DNA of 64,000 bases from JASHPR01 sp963739645 (GTDB taxonomy: Bacteria; Actinomycetota; Actinomycetes; Streptosporangiales; Streptosporangiaceae), in the NCBI GenBank assembly GCA_963739645.1, contig CAVUBM010000088.1, forward strand, positions 62,001 to 126,000. The letters run 5' to 3'. Both the position numbers and the translations under genes were made by a program. The notes beneath the pieces were generated by a model. It had not been told where the DNA came from. It made no database searches and worked only from the letters and a program-made list of their open reading frames with translations. Shown in pieces: positions 9,492 through 20,233 of this stretch (positions are counted from its first letter, which is position 1; each line of letters begins with the position of its first letter).

Positions 9492-10340
9492 ATGTCCCTG
9501 CGCGCCATCGATTTCCACGTGCACCTGCCCACCCCGGACTGGCTGGATGGCAGCATGGCCGGTTACGTCGAGGCGGCCGCGGCGTACTTCCGCTCGACGG
9601 TGGAACGGCAGTCGCTGGAGCAGCTGGCGGCCAAGTACCGCGAGCTGGAGCTGAAGGCGGTCCTGCTGGCCTGGGACGCGGAGACGGAGACCGGCCGCCC
9701 CCGGGTGCCGAACGAGACGGTGGCCGCGGCCTGCCGCGAGTACCCGGACGCGTTCACCGGCCTGGGCTCGGTCGACCCGCACAAGGGCGACGCCGCCGTC
9801 GCCGAGGTCGCGAACATCGCCGCGCTGGGACTGCGGGGGGTGAAGTTCCATCCGTCGCTGCAGGCGTTCGCGCCCGACGACCCGGCCTACTGGCCGATCT
9901 TCGCCGCGTGCGAGCGGCACGGCCTGCTGGCCCTGTTCCACACCGGCACCAGCGGAATCGGCGCCCGCCAGCCCGGCGGCCAGGGCATCAGGATCGACTA
10001 CGCGCACCCGCTCAAGCTCGATTCCGTGGCCGCCGCCCACCCGGGGCTGACCGTGGTGGCGGCGCACTTCGGCTGGCCCTGGCACATGGACCTGATCGCG
10101 ATGGCGCTGCACAAGACCAACGTCTTTATCGACATCTCGGGCTGGTCGCCGCGCCGGGTCCCGCCGGAGGTGATCCGCGAGCTGAAGGGGCGGCTGTCGG
10201 GGCAGTTCCTGTGGGGCAGCGATTTCCCGTTCCTGACCCCGGAACGCTGTCTCGCCGAATTCGACGACCTCGGCCTGCCCGCCGAGGTGGCGGACCAGGT
10301 GCTGCGGGACAACGCCGCGCGCGTCCTCGGGCTTAGCTGA
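9492..10340 (+). CDS. amidohydrolase 2 family metal-dependent hydrolase
   Basis: A complete 282-residue TIM-barrel protein from ATG 9492. Family marks are the N-terminal metal motif DFHVHLP (residues 5-11), GLRGVKFHPSLQAF, the HTGTSG segment, VVAAHFGWPWHMD with a metal-binding His, and WGSDFPFLTPE carrying the catalytic or metal-binding Asp. This ACMSD/gamma-resorcylate decarboxylase-like group performs hydrolysis or non-oxidative decarboxylation; the substrate cannot be told from the sequence. It diverges from gnd and converges on the phosphatase gene that follows. Confidence 0.85.
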   Translation: MSLRAIDFHVHLPTPDWLDGSMAGYVEAAAAYFRSTVERQSLEQLAAKYRELELKAVLLAWDAETETGRPRVPNETVAAACREYPDAFTGLGSVDPHKGDAAVAEVANIAALGLRGVKFHPSLQAFAPDDPAYWPIFAACERHGLLALFHTGTSGIGARQPGGQGIRIDYAHPLKLDSVAAAHPGLTVVAAHFGWPWHMDLIAMALHKTNVFIDISGWSPRRVPPEVIRELKGRLSGQFLWGSDFPFLTPERCLAEFDDLGLPAEVADQVLRDNAARVLGLS

Positions 10341-10372
10341 CCCGCGGCGGGCCGGCTCCGGCTCGCGCCCAC

Positions 10373-10389
10373 CCGGCAGCTACTGCCGG
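10373..10389. terminator. short hairpin at convergent gene ends
   Basis: A perfect 7-bp stem (CCGGCAG / CTGCCGG) with a 3-base loop sits 33 bases after the amidohydrolase stop and includes the stop codon of the opposing phosphatase gene. It has no T run, so its role as a terminator is tentative. Confidence 0.3.
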
Positions 10390-12038
10390 ATGCGCGCGAG
10401 CACGAGCGTGATGTCGTCCTCGCCGTGATCGCGCAGCGTCCGGGTCACCATGTCGCAGGTCTTGCCCAGCGGGGCGCCGGGCCTGGCCAGGCGGGAGCTG
10501 AGGGCGTCGCGCAGCGCGGCCATGCCGCGGTCCAGGGTCGTGGTGCGGCTTTCCACCAGCCCGTCGGTGTACAGGGCCAGGGTCGCCCCGGGCGACAGGC
10601 TGATCTCGGTCGCCTGGAAGGATTCAGCACCCAGGCCGAGCGGCAGGCCGGGCGGCAGGTTCAGCATCCGCGCCGTGCCGTCAGGGCTCACGAGCACCGG
10701 CGGCAGGTGCCCCGCCTGGGCGACCACGCACGAGCCGGCGGCCGGGTCGATGACCGTGTAGATGCAGGTGGCGAACGGTGCCGCGGTGATGCTCGCCGCC
10801 ATCCGGTCCAGCCGGCGCAGCACCTCGCCCGGCGCCAGCTCCAGGTCGGCCAGGGTATGGGCCGCGGTGCGCAGCTGCACCATGACCGCGGCGGCCTCCG
10901 GGCCGTGCCCCATCGCGTCCCCCACGATCAGCGCCGCCCGGCCGCCGGACAGCGGCACGATGTCGTGCCAGTCGCCGCCGACCACGCTGTCCCCGACCGG
11001 GACGTAGCGGTGCGCGACCTCCATGCCCGGGGGCACCTGCGGCCGTCCGGGCAGCAGGCCCTGCTGCAGCGCGAGCGCGGTCCGCCGCTCCCGGTCGTAG
11101 AGCCGGGCGTTGTCGATGCAGACCGCCGCGCGCGAGGCGAGCTCGGCGCCGAGCGTTACGTCGGCCGGGCCGAACGCCTGGCTGGTGGGCGCGCGCCCGA
11201 ACATCGCGCAGCCCACCACCGTGCCGCGGGCGATGAGCGGCATGGCCAGGAACGCGCTGTACCGGGACATCAGCTCGGGACCGGCCGGACGGTTGCCCAG
11301 GCGCGCGGCGGTCTCGTCGTCCAGCGGGGCGAGCAGGACCGGCTGGCAGGTCGCCATCGCCCGGGAATGGGGGCTGTCCGCCCCGAAGACCAGGATCTCG
11401 CTGGGCCGCAGCAGGCTGTCGGTGGCCGTCGCGTCCAGCCCGGCCAGGCGCGCCGCCAGCCGCCGCACCGCGACCCCGGACCCGGCCCGGGGAGAGGTGA
11501 AGTCATCGGCCACGAGGAGGCGTTCCGCCACGTAGATCACGGCCGCGTCGGCGAACCCCGGCACGGCGACGTTAACGATCTCGGCAGCCGTCTGGGTGAG
11601 ATCGAGGGTGCTGCCGATCCGGGCCGCTGCCTCGCTCAGCCAGCTCGGGCCCGGCTGCGGCCAGGCCCGCTGGACGATCACCAGCGCGCCGCTGGGCACT
11701 CCGCCCAGAGGTTCGCAGCGGATGGCGAACCGCCCCTCGCCCAGCCGGCCGCCGGCCACGGTCGTGTTCCAGAGCCGCCCGGCGGCCACCTCGGCCAGCG
11801 CCTGGCCCATCAGCTCACGCTGGCCCGGCCCGGTCATCAGCACGTCGCACAGGTCCTGCCCGACGACGGCGTCCTCCGGGTGCCCGAACAGTCGCCGGGC
11901 CGTGACCGGCCAGGAGGTCACCTCCCCCTGCGGGCCCACGGTGAACGCGGCGAGGCCGGCCAGGTCCGGATCACGCCGCCGCGGCAGCCCGGGTTTGCCC
12001 GCCCCCGCCAACTGTGACTCCAACGGTATCTGCACCAA
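10380..12038 (-). CDS. PAS-GAF-SpoIIE (PP2C-type) serine phosphatase
   Basis: A protein of about 552 residues. Residues 28-105 resemble a PAS fold (FTVGPQGEVTSWPVTARRLFG). Residues 125-310 form a GAF domain ending in SRAAVCIDNARLYDRERR, the linker helix typical of this group. Residues 330-550 are a SpoIIE-type PP2C catalytic domain with VGGDWHDIVPL, IVGDAMGHGPEAAAVM, LALYTDGLVES and the terminal DHGEDDITLVLARI, which keep the metal-binding aspartates. Such proteins dephosphorylate anti-anti-sigma factors in partner-switching networks. The start is TTG 12038 or GTG 12035, both after AAGG. No anti-sigma kinase gene lies nearby. Confidence 0.88.
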   Translation of the reverse strand: MVQIPLESQLAGAGKPGLPRRRDPDLAGLAAFTVGPQGEVTSWPVTARRLFGHPEDAVVGQDLCDVLMTGPGQRELMGQALAEVAAGRLWNTTVAGGRLGEGRFAIRCEPLGGVPSGALVIVQRAWPQPGPSWLSEAAARIGSTLDLTQTAAEIVNVAVPGFADAAVIYVAERLLVADDFTSPRAGSGVAVRRLAARLAGLDATATDSLLRPSEILVFGADSPHSRAMATCQPVLLAPLDDETAARLGNRPAGPELMSRYSAFLAMPLIARGTVVGCAMFGRAPTSQAFGPADVTLGAELASRAAVCIDNARLYDRERRTALALQQGLLPGRPQVPPGMEVAHRYVPVGDSVVGGDWHDIVPLSGGRAALIVGDAMGHGPEAAAVMVQLRTAAHTLADLELAPGEVLRRLDRMAASITAAPFATCIYTVIDPAAGSCVVAQAGHLPPVLVSPDGTARMLNLPPGLPLGLGAESFQATEISLSPGATLALYTDGLVESRTTTLDRGMAALRDALSSRLARPGAPLGKTCDMVTRTLRDHGEDDITLVLARIRQ

Positions 12039-12629
12039 CCTTGACCGCGAGTTTCGCGGCGCTTCCTAGCGGCATACCGGGACAATGGCCGCAGTCCTTT
12101 CGCTCCCGCGGCGCTTCGGCACGACAGTTATTGCCAGTACCGTTGGATATCGTACGAACACGAAATGTATCGCATCTTCGCTCCCAAATGGTCCGGCCCG
12201 GCCGAGTTCTCGCCGACGTTTTAACGTGACCCATGGTGCCGTTGAGAAGTGCCCGTGCGCGGCCGCCGGCCCCGGGTCACGGCTCCGGGCAGCCTGCGTG
12301 AAAGCTCTAAGTGGTGTCCATGCAATCTCATATCGTGGCCATCGCTGCGGCGCGGTCCCGCTTGAGCAGGCCATTTATCTTAAGCACTCAGGCTCGATTT
12401 AAAGTTATCCTTTTACTGAGCCCTTCTCGCGATCCGAAAATCTCCCGGACATCGGGCTGCGCGGGTACGGATGCGGCGTGACCGGGCGCCGGCGGCCAAG
12501 GGGGAGCCGCGCGACGCTCATGCGAAAGGCGGACGCTCGCCATTGATGTGTACGGTACGCCACGATCTGGCGGCGCGGCGCTGACGGCCGGTGGCGGCTG
12601 GCCGTGGACATCTCCAACCGGCAGCCCAG
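12039..12629. other. intergenic stretch, no gene supported
   Basis: About 590 bases between the phosphatase start and the glycosidase remnant. The segments 12,120-12,230 and 12,370-12,420 are clearly more AT-rich than their surroundings and could hold promoters for the leftward phosphatase gene. Short open frames here show no recognisable protein and no codon pattern like that of the neighbouring genes. Confidence 0.5.
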
Positions 12630-13660
12630 TTAGCTCTCCGGGTGCCTGAGCTGCACGGTGACCGTGCGGACCGCGGGCGCCAGCGTGACCGTGCCCGTGT
12701 TCTCGCTGACCGTCCCGGCGCTGGTGCTGGCGATGTTGCCGACGAACGCGGGCAGCTGGAACAGGACCGGCCCGCCCGGGCGCTGGCCAGACAGAGTCAG
12801 CGTGACCGAGCTGCCGTTGCCGCGGATGACCAGCCCGGCGTGCTCAGCGTTCAGGGTGGGGAGGTTGGCCAGGCTGATGACCTGGCCGGCGCGCATCCAC
12901 GCGTCAGGAACACCCCGGCCCACGATCAGGCTGCCGTCGGCACGCTGCGCGACCAGCGAGTCGAGCAGCACCAGGTTGGCGTTGGCCATGCCCCACTCGC
13001 CGTAGCCCGCGTTGTACGCGGTGCTGTAGTACTGCGTCGGGTACCCGCCGAACGTGTCCGGCGGCAGCTTCCCGGCCAGGCGGCCGAAGCCGTAGTCGTA
13101 GGTGGCGTCGATCAGGCTGCGCCCGGGCCCGCTGCGCGGCGCGCCGAACAGGTACCCGTCCCAGGCCCAGCGGCCGAACAGGAACGGCGCCGCCCAGTTA
13201 GCGTCCTCGGCGTTGGCACACCGGTTGGATGTGTTGGGCTCAGTCATCGAACACGGCAGATAGTTGAGGTGGTTAGCCGCTATCGTCGCGTCCAATGTCT
13301 TGCTGGTCGCGTTCAGCAGGCTGGCGTACTCGGCGCCGGCCCAGCTGGCCTGCCCCGCGTTGCCGACCTGCTGCGCCAGCCACCGGTACGCCGCCAGGCC
13401 CATCAGCGCCTCGTAATTGTCGATGGTCCAGTAGCCGTTCGCGTCGATGTCGTTCGTCTTCTGCATGATCCCGCCCGGGCCGGTGCGGTCGGTGGCGATC
13501 AGGTGGGCGGTGTCGGAGATGCTTGGCTCGCTCGCGCCGGCCGGGCCTTCGGCGCCGAAATTTGCCTTTACGAATTGCAGGTCGCCGGGGATCTTCGCCC
13601 GGTCGATCCAGAACTGGTAAGGCCGCGGCCCGGCCCGCCCGGGCCGGCCCGGGCTGCGGG
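12630..13660 (-). pseudogene. C-terminal remnant of a six-hairpin-glycosidase-like protein
   Basis: The reading frame ending at the TAA 12630-12632 encodes about 340 believable residues: QFWIDRAKIPGDLQFVKANF, DANGYWTIDNYEALMGLAAYRW, WAAPFLFGRWAWDGYLFG, YNAGYGEWGMANANLVLL, and a C-terminal beta-sandwich ending VRTVTVQLRHPES. The aromatic-rich helical repeats followed by a beta domain resemble alpha/alpha-barrel glycosidases. Beyond about 13,660 the frame stays open only because it runs antisense to the RidA gene, and homology-like sequence stops at a run of G/C repeats. The N-terminal two thirds and the signal peptide are missing, so this is a 5'-truncated gene unless an internal ATG near 13,466 is used. 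Confidence 0.6.
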
Positions 13661-13718
13661 CGGGCGGGACAGCGGAAATGCCGTTGCCGGGCGCCGGGCC
13701 GGCTGGGAGCCTGAGCCG

Positions 13719-14117
13719 GTGACCGTACGCCTGATCCGTTCCGGCCGGCTCTACGCTGGCGTGCCCTATGCCTACGCCGCGGTCGGGAGCCCGGCCGCCC
13801 TCATCTTCACCGCGGGCGCGTGCCCGCTCGGTCCCGATGGCGAAGTCGTGGCCCCGGGTGATGTCCCGGCTCAGGCCGAGCAGGCGGTGTCGAATCTGGC
13901 CGAGGCTCTCGCGGCCGCGGAGTCCAGCCTCAGTCAGGTCCTGAAGACGACCATCTACGTGGCGTCCAGCGAGCGGGCCGACCTGGTCGCGGCGTGGGAC
14001 GTGATCAGGTCCGCCTTCGGCGACCACGACGCCCCCAGCACCCTGCTCGGCGTGGCCGTCCTCGGGTACCCGGGCCAGCTCGTGGAGATCGACGCCGTGG
14101 CTGAGGCCAGACCCTGA
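13719..14117 (+). CDS. RidA/YjgF family protein
   Basis: A 132-residue protein from GTG 13719, preceded by GGGAG. The family pattern is clear: an N-terminal SGRLYAGVPYAYAAV, then FTAGACPLGPDGEVV, QAEQAVSNLAEALAAAESSLSQVLKTTIYVAS, and the C-terminal STLLGVAVLGYPGQLVEIDAVA. RidA proteins hydrolyse reactive enamine/imine intermediates or related products. In place of the usual RxxV..LP C-terminal segment, in which Arg binds the substrate carboxylate, this protein has LLGVAVLGYPGQLVEI, so Arg is absent. It is probably one of the RidA-like subfamilies rather than the archetype. Confidence 0.85.
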   Translation: MTVRLIRSGRLYAGVPYAYAAVGSPAALIFTAGACPLGPDGEVVAPGDVPAQAEQAVSNLAEALAAAESSLSQVLKTTIYVASSERADLVAAWDVIRSAFGDHDAPSTLLGVAVLGYPGQLVEIDAVAEARP

Positions 14118-14217
14118 CGGCGGCGCGATACGGCAGCGCGGCGACCGGTGAAAGCCGGACCGGCGGCACGGGCCTGAAGTAGAGTTCTCGCAGGTCACCG
14201 GTCCAGGGGGAGCCGCC

Positions 14218-15657
14218 ATGCGATACCGCGCCCGATTGTTATCCGCCGCAGGAACACTCGCGCTGAGCAGCTGGGCGTGCTTAGCGGGCGCGGCGGTCCT
14301 TCCCGCGGCCGGCCACCTCGCTGCCACCACGGCGGCCAGCACCGGCCCGGCCGGGCTCGTCCTCAGGCCCATCGTGACCGGCCGGGCCTCGGCCACCCGC
14401 CCGCCGACCCAGGCTCAGTGCGTCCGGGCGTACGCCGCTCCGTGCTACCGGCCGGCCCAGCTCCAGACGGCCTACCACGAGCGCCCGCTGTTCGCCCGCG
14501 GGATCACCGGCCGGGGCCAGACGATCGCGATCGTCGACTCCTTCGGCTCGCCCACGATCCGTGCCGACCTGAAGACGTTCGACCGGCGGTTCCGCCTGCC
14601 TGCCCCGCCCTCGTTCCGGATCATCCGGCCCGCGGGGGCTGTGCCCCCCTTCGACCCCGGCGACAGCGACATGCTCGGCTGGGCCAGCGAGACCACGCTC
14701 GACGTCCAGTGGGCGCACAGCATCGCCCCGGGCGCCAGCATCCTCCTGGTCGAGACCCCGGTCTCGGAGACCGTGGGCACGGCCGGCTTCCCGGAGATCG
14801 TCCGCGCCGAGAACTACGTCATCGACCATCATCTCGGCGGCGTGATCAGCCAGAGCTTCGGCACCGCGGAGCTGACGTTCCCGAGCGCGCGGTCCCTGCG
14901 CCGCTTGCGCAGCGCCTACGTGAACGCGTTCCGGCACGGCGTGACGGTCCTGGCCGGATCGGGTGACGCCGGGTCGACCGGCTACAAGAACGCCGCCGAG
15001 ACGCGCCTGTTCACCAAGCGCACGGTGGCCTGGCCTGCCAGCGACCCGCTGGTCACCGCGGTGGGCGGCACCCGGTTGCAGCTGACCGCCGCCGGCCGCA
15101 GGACCGCGCAGGACCGGGTGTGGAACGACACTTACAACAAGGCCCTGAACCAGGTCTTCTTCGGCAACCAGGGCCCCAACGCCCTGGCCACGGGCGGCGG
15201 CCGGTCGCAGGTCTTCGCCCGGCCGTGGTACCAGGCCGGCGTGACCGGTATCGTCCACTCCCGGCGCAGGATGCCCGACATCGCCATGAGCGGCGCCTGC
15301 AGCGGGACGGTGCTCATCTACACCAGCTTCGCTGGCGAGCCGGCGGGCTGGCAGCCTACCTGCGGCACCAGCGAGGCGACCCCGCTGTTCGCCGGGATCG
15401 TGGCCCTGGCCGAGCAGGTGGCGCACCATTCCCTCGGCCTCATCAACCCGGCGCTGTACGCCCTCGCGGCCGCGCACGCGCCGGGGCTGGTCGACATCAC
15501 CCGAGGCGGCAACACGGTCTCGTTCACCCAGCACCACCGGTTCGTCACCGTGCACGGCTTCCGGGCCCGCCCGGGTTACGACCTGGCGTCGGGGGCGGGC
15601 ACCATCAACGCCGACTGGTTCGTGCCGGAACTGGCCCGGGCCGCGGGCGGGAACTAG
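14218..15657 (+). CDS. secreted S53 family peptidase (sedolisin)
   Basis: A 479-residue serine-carboxyl peptidase. An N-terminal signal peptide (residues 1-30, RARLLSAAGTLALSSWACLAG) is followed by a short propeptide-like region. The catalytic set is visible: Glu158 and Asp162 in SETTLDVQWAHSIAPG, oxyanion Asp250 in AGSGDAG, and Ser385 in CGTSEATPLFAG. The C-terminal calcium site is present as DITRGGN and GYDLASGAGTIN. Sedolisins act on extracellular protein at acid pH. The pro-region is much shorter than in classic sedolisins (about 60 rather than 180 residues), as in a shorter actinomycete subgroup. ATG 14218 follows GGGGGAG. Confidence 0.92.
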   Translation: MRYRARLLSAAGTLALSSWACLAGAAVLPAAGHLAATTAASTGPAGLVLRPIVTGRASATRPPTQAQCVRAYAAPCYRPAQLQTAYHERPLFARGITGRGQTIAIVDSFGSPTIRADLKTFDRRFRLPAPPSFRIIRPAGAVPPFDPGDSDMLGWASETTLDVQWAHSIAPGASILLVETPVSETVGTAGFPEIVRAENYVIDHHLGGVISQSFGTAELTFPSARSLRRLRSAYVNAFRHGVTVLAGSGDAGSTGYKNAAETRLFTKRTVAWPASDPLVTAVGGTRLQLTAAGRRTAQDRVWNDTYNKALNQVFFGNQGPNALATGGGRSQVFARPWYQAGVTGIVHSRRRMPDIAMSGACSGTVLIYTSFAGEPAGWQPTCGTSEATPLFAGIVALAEQVAHHSLGLINPALYALAAAHAPGLVDITRGGNTVSFTQHHRFVTVHGFRARPGYDLASGAGTINADWFVPELARAAGGN

Positions 15658-15828
15658 CCACCGCTTGCTCGGGGTTATCATCGGCCGGTGCTGAGTCCTG
15701 AGCATCCCATCGAGACGGCACGAATGGGCATCCCGGCGGTCCGGCACCTAGATCATGGGCTGACCGGGCCGGCGGTTACCTCCGCGGAAGCAGACGGGGC
15801 GGAAAAGCGTTAGCCACCGGGGGAGTCC

Positions 15829-18800
15829 GTGGCCATCCTGGGTGCGTGTTCCCCGTGTGCCGCTATGGAGACTTCCCTCTTGACCCCCTCGCTCGCTGAA
15901 CTGCGATCACGCCTGCCCGGGCTGATGCCGCGCGACCGGCAGCGGCTCGGCCGCCGGGCCGACGGCGCCGCCGCGCTGCGCGACGCGAAGCCGCGCGAGC
16001 AGGCACTCGCCCGCCTCAACGCCGAGATTGAGACCGCCGCCGCGCGAGTCGAGGAGCGCAGGGGAGCGGTACCGGATATTGCGTACCCGCCAGAACTTCC
16101 CGTCAGCCAGCGGAAAGCCGAGATCGCCGCGGCCATCCGTGACCACCAGGTGGTGATCGTCGCGGGCGAGACCGGCTCCGGCAAGACCACGCAGCTGCCG
16201 AAGATCTGCCTCGAGCTGGGCCGCGGCGTCACCGGCCAGATCGGCCACACCCAGCCCCGGCGGATCGCGGCCCGCACCGTCGCCGAGCGGATCGCCGAGG
16301 AGCTCGGCACCGAGGTCGGCACGGCCGTGGGCTTCAAGGTGCGGTTCACCGACAAGTCCAGCGACGGCACGTTCATCAAGGTCATGACCGACGGCATCCT
16401 GCTGACCGAGATGCAGCGGCGACCGGCAGCTGCTGCGCTACGACACGCTGATCATCGACGAGGCGCACGAGCGCAGCCTGAACATCGACTTCCTCCTCGG
16501 CTACCTCAAGCAGCTGCTGCCCGCCCGGCCGGATCTCAAGGTCATCATCACCTCGGCCACGATCGACCCGGAGCGGTTCGCAAGCACTTCGGCGACGCGC
16601 CGGTGATCGAGGTCTCGGGCCGCACGTACCCGGTCGAGGTGCGGTACCGGCCGCTGGCCGACCCCGACCGGCCACGGCGACGAGCCGAAGGACCAGGCCC
16701 AGGGCATCTGCGACGCGATCGCCGAGCTGCGCCGCGAAGGCCCCGGCGACGTGCTGGTCTTCCTCAGCGGCGAGCGAGAGATCAGGGACACCGCCGACGC
16801 CCTGGCCGACCAGGCGGGCCAGACCGACCTGGAGGTGCTGCCGCTCTTCGCCCGGCTGTCCGCGGCCGAGCAGCACCGCGTGTTCCAGCCGCACCAGCGG
16901 CGGCGCGTGGTGCTGGCCACCAACGTCGCGGAGACGTCGCTGACCGTGCCGGGCATCCGGTACGTGGTCGACCCCGGCACCGCGCGGATCTCCCGCTACA
17001 GCCAGCGCACCAAGGTGCAGCGGCTGCCGATCGAGCGCGATCTCGCGGGCGTCGGCGGACCAGCGCAAGGGCCGGTGCGGCCGGACCTCCGACGGCATCT
17101 GCATCCGGCTGTACAGCGAGGAGGACTTCGCGTCGCGGCCGGAGTTCACCGACCCGGAGATCCTGCGCACCAACCTGGCCGCGGTCATCCTGCAGGCGGC
17201 CGCGCTCGACCTCGGTGAGGTCGCGGACTTCCCGTTCATGGACCCGCCCGACTCCCGCAACATCGCCGACGGCGTCCGGCTGCTGGAGGAGCTGGGCGCG
17301 GTCTCCCCCGGACGGGGCGCGACGCGGCTGACCGGCGTGGGCCGGAAGCTGGCCCGGCTGCCGACCGACCCGCGCCTGGGCCGGATGATCCTGGAGGCCG
17401 GGCGCAACGGGTGCCTGCCCGAGGTGCTGATCATCACGGCCGCGCTGTCCATCCAGGACCCGCGGGAACGGCCCGCGGACGCGCGCGAGGCCGCGGACGC
17501 CATGCACCGGCGCTTCGCCGAGCCGGGATCTGACTTCCTCACCCTCCTCACCCTGTGGCGGTACGTGCACGACCAGCAGCGCGAGCTGTCGGGGTCGGCG
17601 TTCCGCCGCCTGTGCCGCCGCGAGTACCTGCACTACCTGCGGGTGCGGGAGTGGCAGGACGTGCACGGCCAGCTGCGGCAGGCGGCCAGGGAGGTGGTGC
17701 CGGCGCCGGCGGCGATGCCCCGGAGCCGGCCCGCAAGCCCCGGCGCAGTGGAGGGGGCGTGGAGAGGGACGGGGAGGTGGGCGGGGGGTGGAGGAAGGCG
17801 GAGCCGGGCGCGCGCTTCCCTGCGGATGTCGCGGACCGGGTGCACATGTCGCTGCTGGCCGGCCTGCTGTCCCATATCGGAATGCGGGACTCCGATCAGA
17901 AGCCGGAACGGAATAGGCGCGGGCCGGTCGAGTTCGCCGGGGCGCGCGGGGCCCGGTTTGCGGTGTTCCCCGATTCCGTGCTGGCCCGGAAGCCGCCGTC
18001 GTGGGTGGTGGCGGCCGAGCTGGTGGAGACGTCCCGGCTGTGGGCCAGGGTCACCGCCCGCATCGAGCCCGAGTGGGCCGAACCGCTGGCCGCGCACCTG
18101 GTCAAGCGCACCTACAGCGAGCCGCACTGGGACGCAGGGCGGGGCGCGGCGATGGCGCTGGAGAAGGTCACCCTGTACGGGCTGCCGATCGTGACCGCGC
18201 GGCCGGTCAACTACGCGCGCGTCGACCCGGCGGCGGCCCGCGACCTGTTCATCACCGGCGCCCTGGTCGAGGGGGACTGGCCGACCCGGCATGAGTTCTT
18301 CCACCGCAACCAGCGGCTGCTCGACGAGGCCGCCGATCTGGAGGACCGGGCCAGGCGGCGCGGCATCGTGGCCGACGACACGGCCCGGTTCGACTTCTTC
18401 GACCGGCGGATACCCAAGGACGTGACGTCCGCCCGGCACTTCGACACCTGGTGGAAGAAAGCCCGCGCCCAGGATCCCGGCCTGCTGACGTTCACGCTGG
18501 CCGACCTGGTCGACCCGGCCGCGGATGAGGTCAGTCCCGGCGACTACCCCGGCACCTGGGGCGAGCTGCCGCTGTCGTACGAGTTCGCGCCCGGCGAGCC
18601 GGACGACGGGGTGACCGTGGACGTGCCGCTGGCCGCGCTCGGCCGGGTGAACGCCGAGGAGCTCGGCTGGCAGGTGCCGGGCCGGCGCGAGGAGCTGGTG
18701 ACCGAGCTCATCCGCTCACTGCCCAAGGACCTGCGGCGGCTGTTCGTGCCCGCCCCCGACACCGCGCGGGCCGTAACCGCCCGGCTGGGCGAGCCGCACG

Positions 18801-20233
18801 GCAGCCTGCTGGACGCGCTGAGCCGGGAACTCGGCCGCCTCGCCGGGGTGCCGGTGCCGCGGGACGCGTTCGATCAGTCCCGGCTGCCCGCCCACCTGAG
18901 GATCACCTACCGGGTGACGGAAGGGAACCGGGAGCTGGCGACCGGGAAGGACCTCGGCGAGCTGCGTGAGCGGCTGCGGCCCCGGCTGCAGAAGATGCTC
19001 ACCGGCGCGGCCGGCGACATCCTCCGCACCGGGCTCCGGAGCTGGGATATCGGCACGCTGCCCCGCGTCTTCACCCACGACAGGGACAGTGCTGGCCCGG
19101 GGGGACGACCCCCCCATGCCCCCCCGCTAATGGCCTACCCGGCGCTGGCCGACACCGGGGACGCGGTGGACGTGCGGCTGTTCGACACCGAGGCCGAGGC
19201 CACAGCGGCCATGATCCAGGGCAACCGCCGGCTGCTCCTGCTGCAGGTGCCGACCGGTATCCGGTCCATCGCCGACCGGCTGCCGACGCAGCGGAAGCTG
19301 GCCATGAGCCGCAACCCGTACCCCAGTATCGGCGCCCTGCTCGACGACTGCCTGGCGGCCGCGGCCGACCAGGTGATCGCCGACGCGGGCGGGCCGGCCT
19401 GGGACGCGGACGGCTTTGCCCGCCTGGTGACGCGGGCCCGGTCGGACCTGCCGCTGGCGACCTCGCGGGTCGTGGACGTGGTCGCGCAGGTCCTCGAGGC
19501 CGCGCACGAGGCCGAGATCAGGCTGCAGGCCACCGCCAGCCCCGTGCTCGCCGCGGCGTTCGCGGACGCGAGGACCCAGTTCGGCGGGCTGATCCACTCC
19601 GGGTTCGTCAGCGAGACCGGTCTGCGGCGGCTGCCCGACCTGGTGCGGTACCTGCGGGGGATCAGCCGGAGGCTGGACACGGTGGCGGAGGATCCCCGCC
19701 GCGACGCCGACCGGATGGCGGCCGTGCACCGGGTGACCGACGCCTGCGACCAGGCCGTCGGGAGGCTCCCGGCGGGCCGGCGTTCTGGCCCGGACGTCCA
19801 GGCCGTGCGCTGGATGATCGAGGAACTGCGGGTCAGCCTGTTCGCCCAGGTGCTGGGCACGTCCGGCCCGGTGTCGGAGAAGCGGATCCTGACCGCCCTG
19901 GACCGGCTGGCCGACGCCGGGCGAGGCAGCCGGCTGGCCAGCCAGCGCCGGGCGCCTGCACTCCTGTCCGGGCGCGGCAGCCGTTACCCTGGGCGCGCGC
20001 CGCGGGCCGCCGCGACCGCCCGGCCCTGGTGCGCCGGCGGGTCCTGCCCCCGGCCTGGGACCAGGGCCTGGAGCCGGTGCGCGTGCCGGCGCAGCCCCTC
20101 GATGGCCGCGTCCTCGTCGAGGTCACCCGCGATGAAGACCAGCGCCAGGCTGGCGACGGAGCTGTCGACGAACCGCAGCGGCGCCGCGAGCGCGGAGAAG
20201 CCGGGGACGACCTCTGACGTTGATTTCGCGTAG
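15829..20233 (+). pseudogene. hrpA: ATP-dependent RNA helicase HrpA, frameshifted
   Basis: A DEAH-box helicase of about 1,370 recognisable residues. Motifs in order: GETGSGKTTQLPK (Walker A), TQPRRIAARTVAER, IIDEAHERSLNIDF (DEAH box), SATIDPERF, FLSGEREI, LATNVAETSLTVPGIRYVVD, QRKGRCGRTSDGICIRLY, then the C-terminal HrpA domains with LLAGLLSHIGMR and FFDRRIPKDVTSARHFDTWW. The start is GTG 15829 (GGGGGAG four bases before) or ATG 15865. Frame changes lie near 16,425, 16,580, 16,680, 17,060 and 17,700-17,830. The frame stays open to 20,233, 250 bases into the opposing IclR gene; family-like sequence ends near 19,930. An extra hairpin-encoded segment is present at 19,095-19,130. Confidence 0.88.

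Noticed and set aside
13700..14396. Upstream part of the glycosidase-remnant frame
   Set aside because: It overlaps the RidA gene in antisense and has no glycosidase-like sequence, so the real remnant ends near 13,660.
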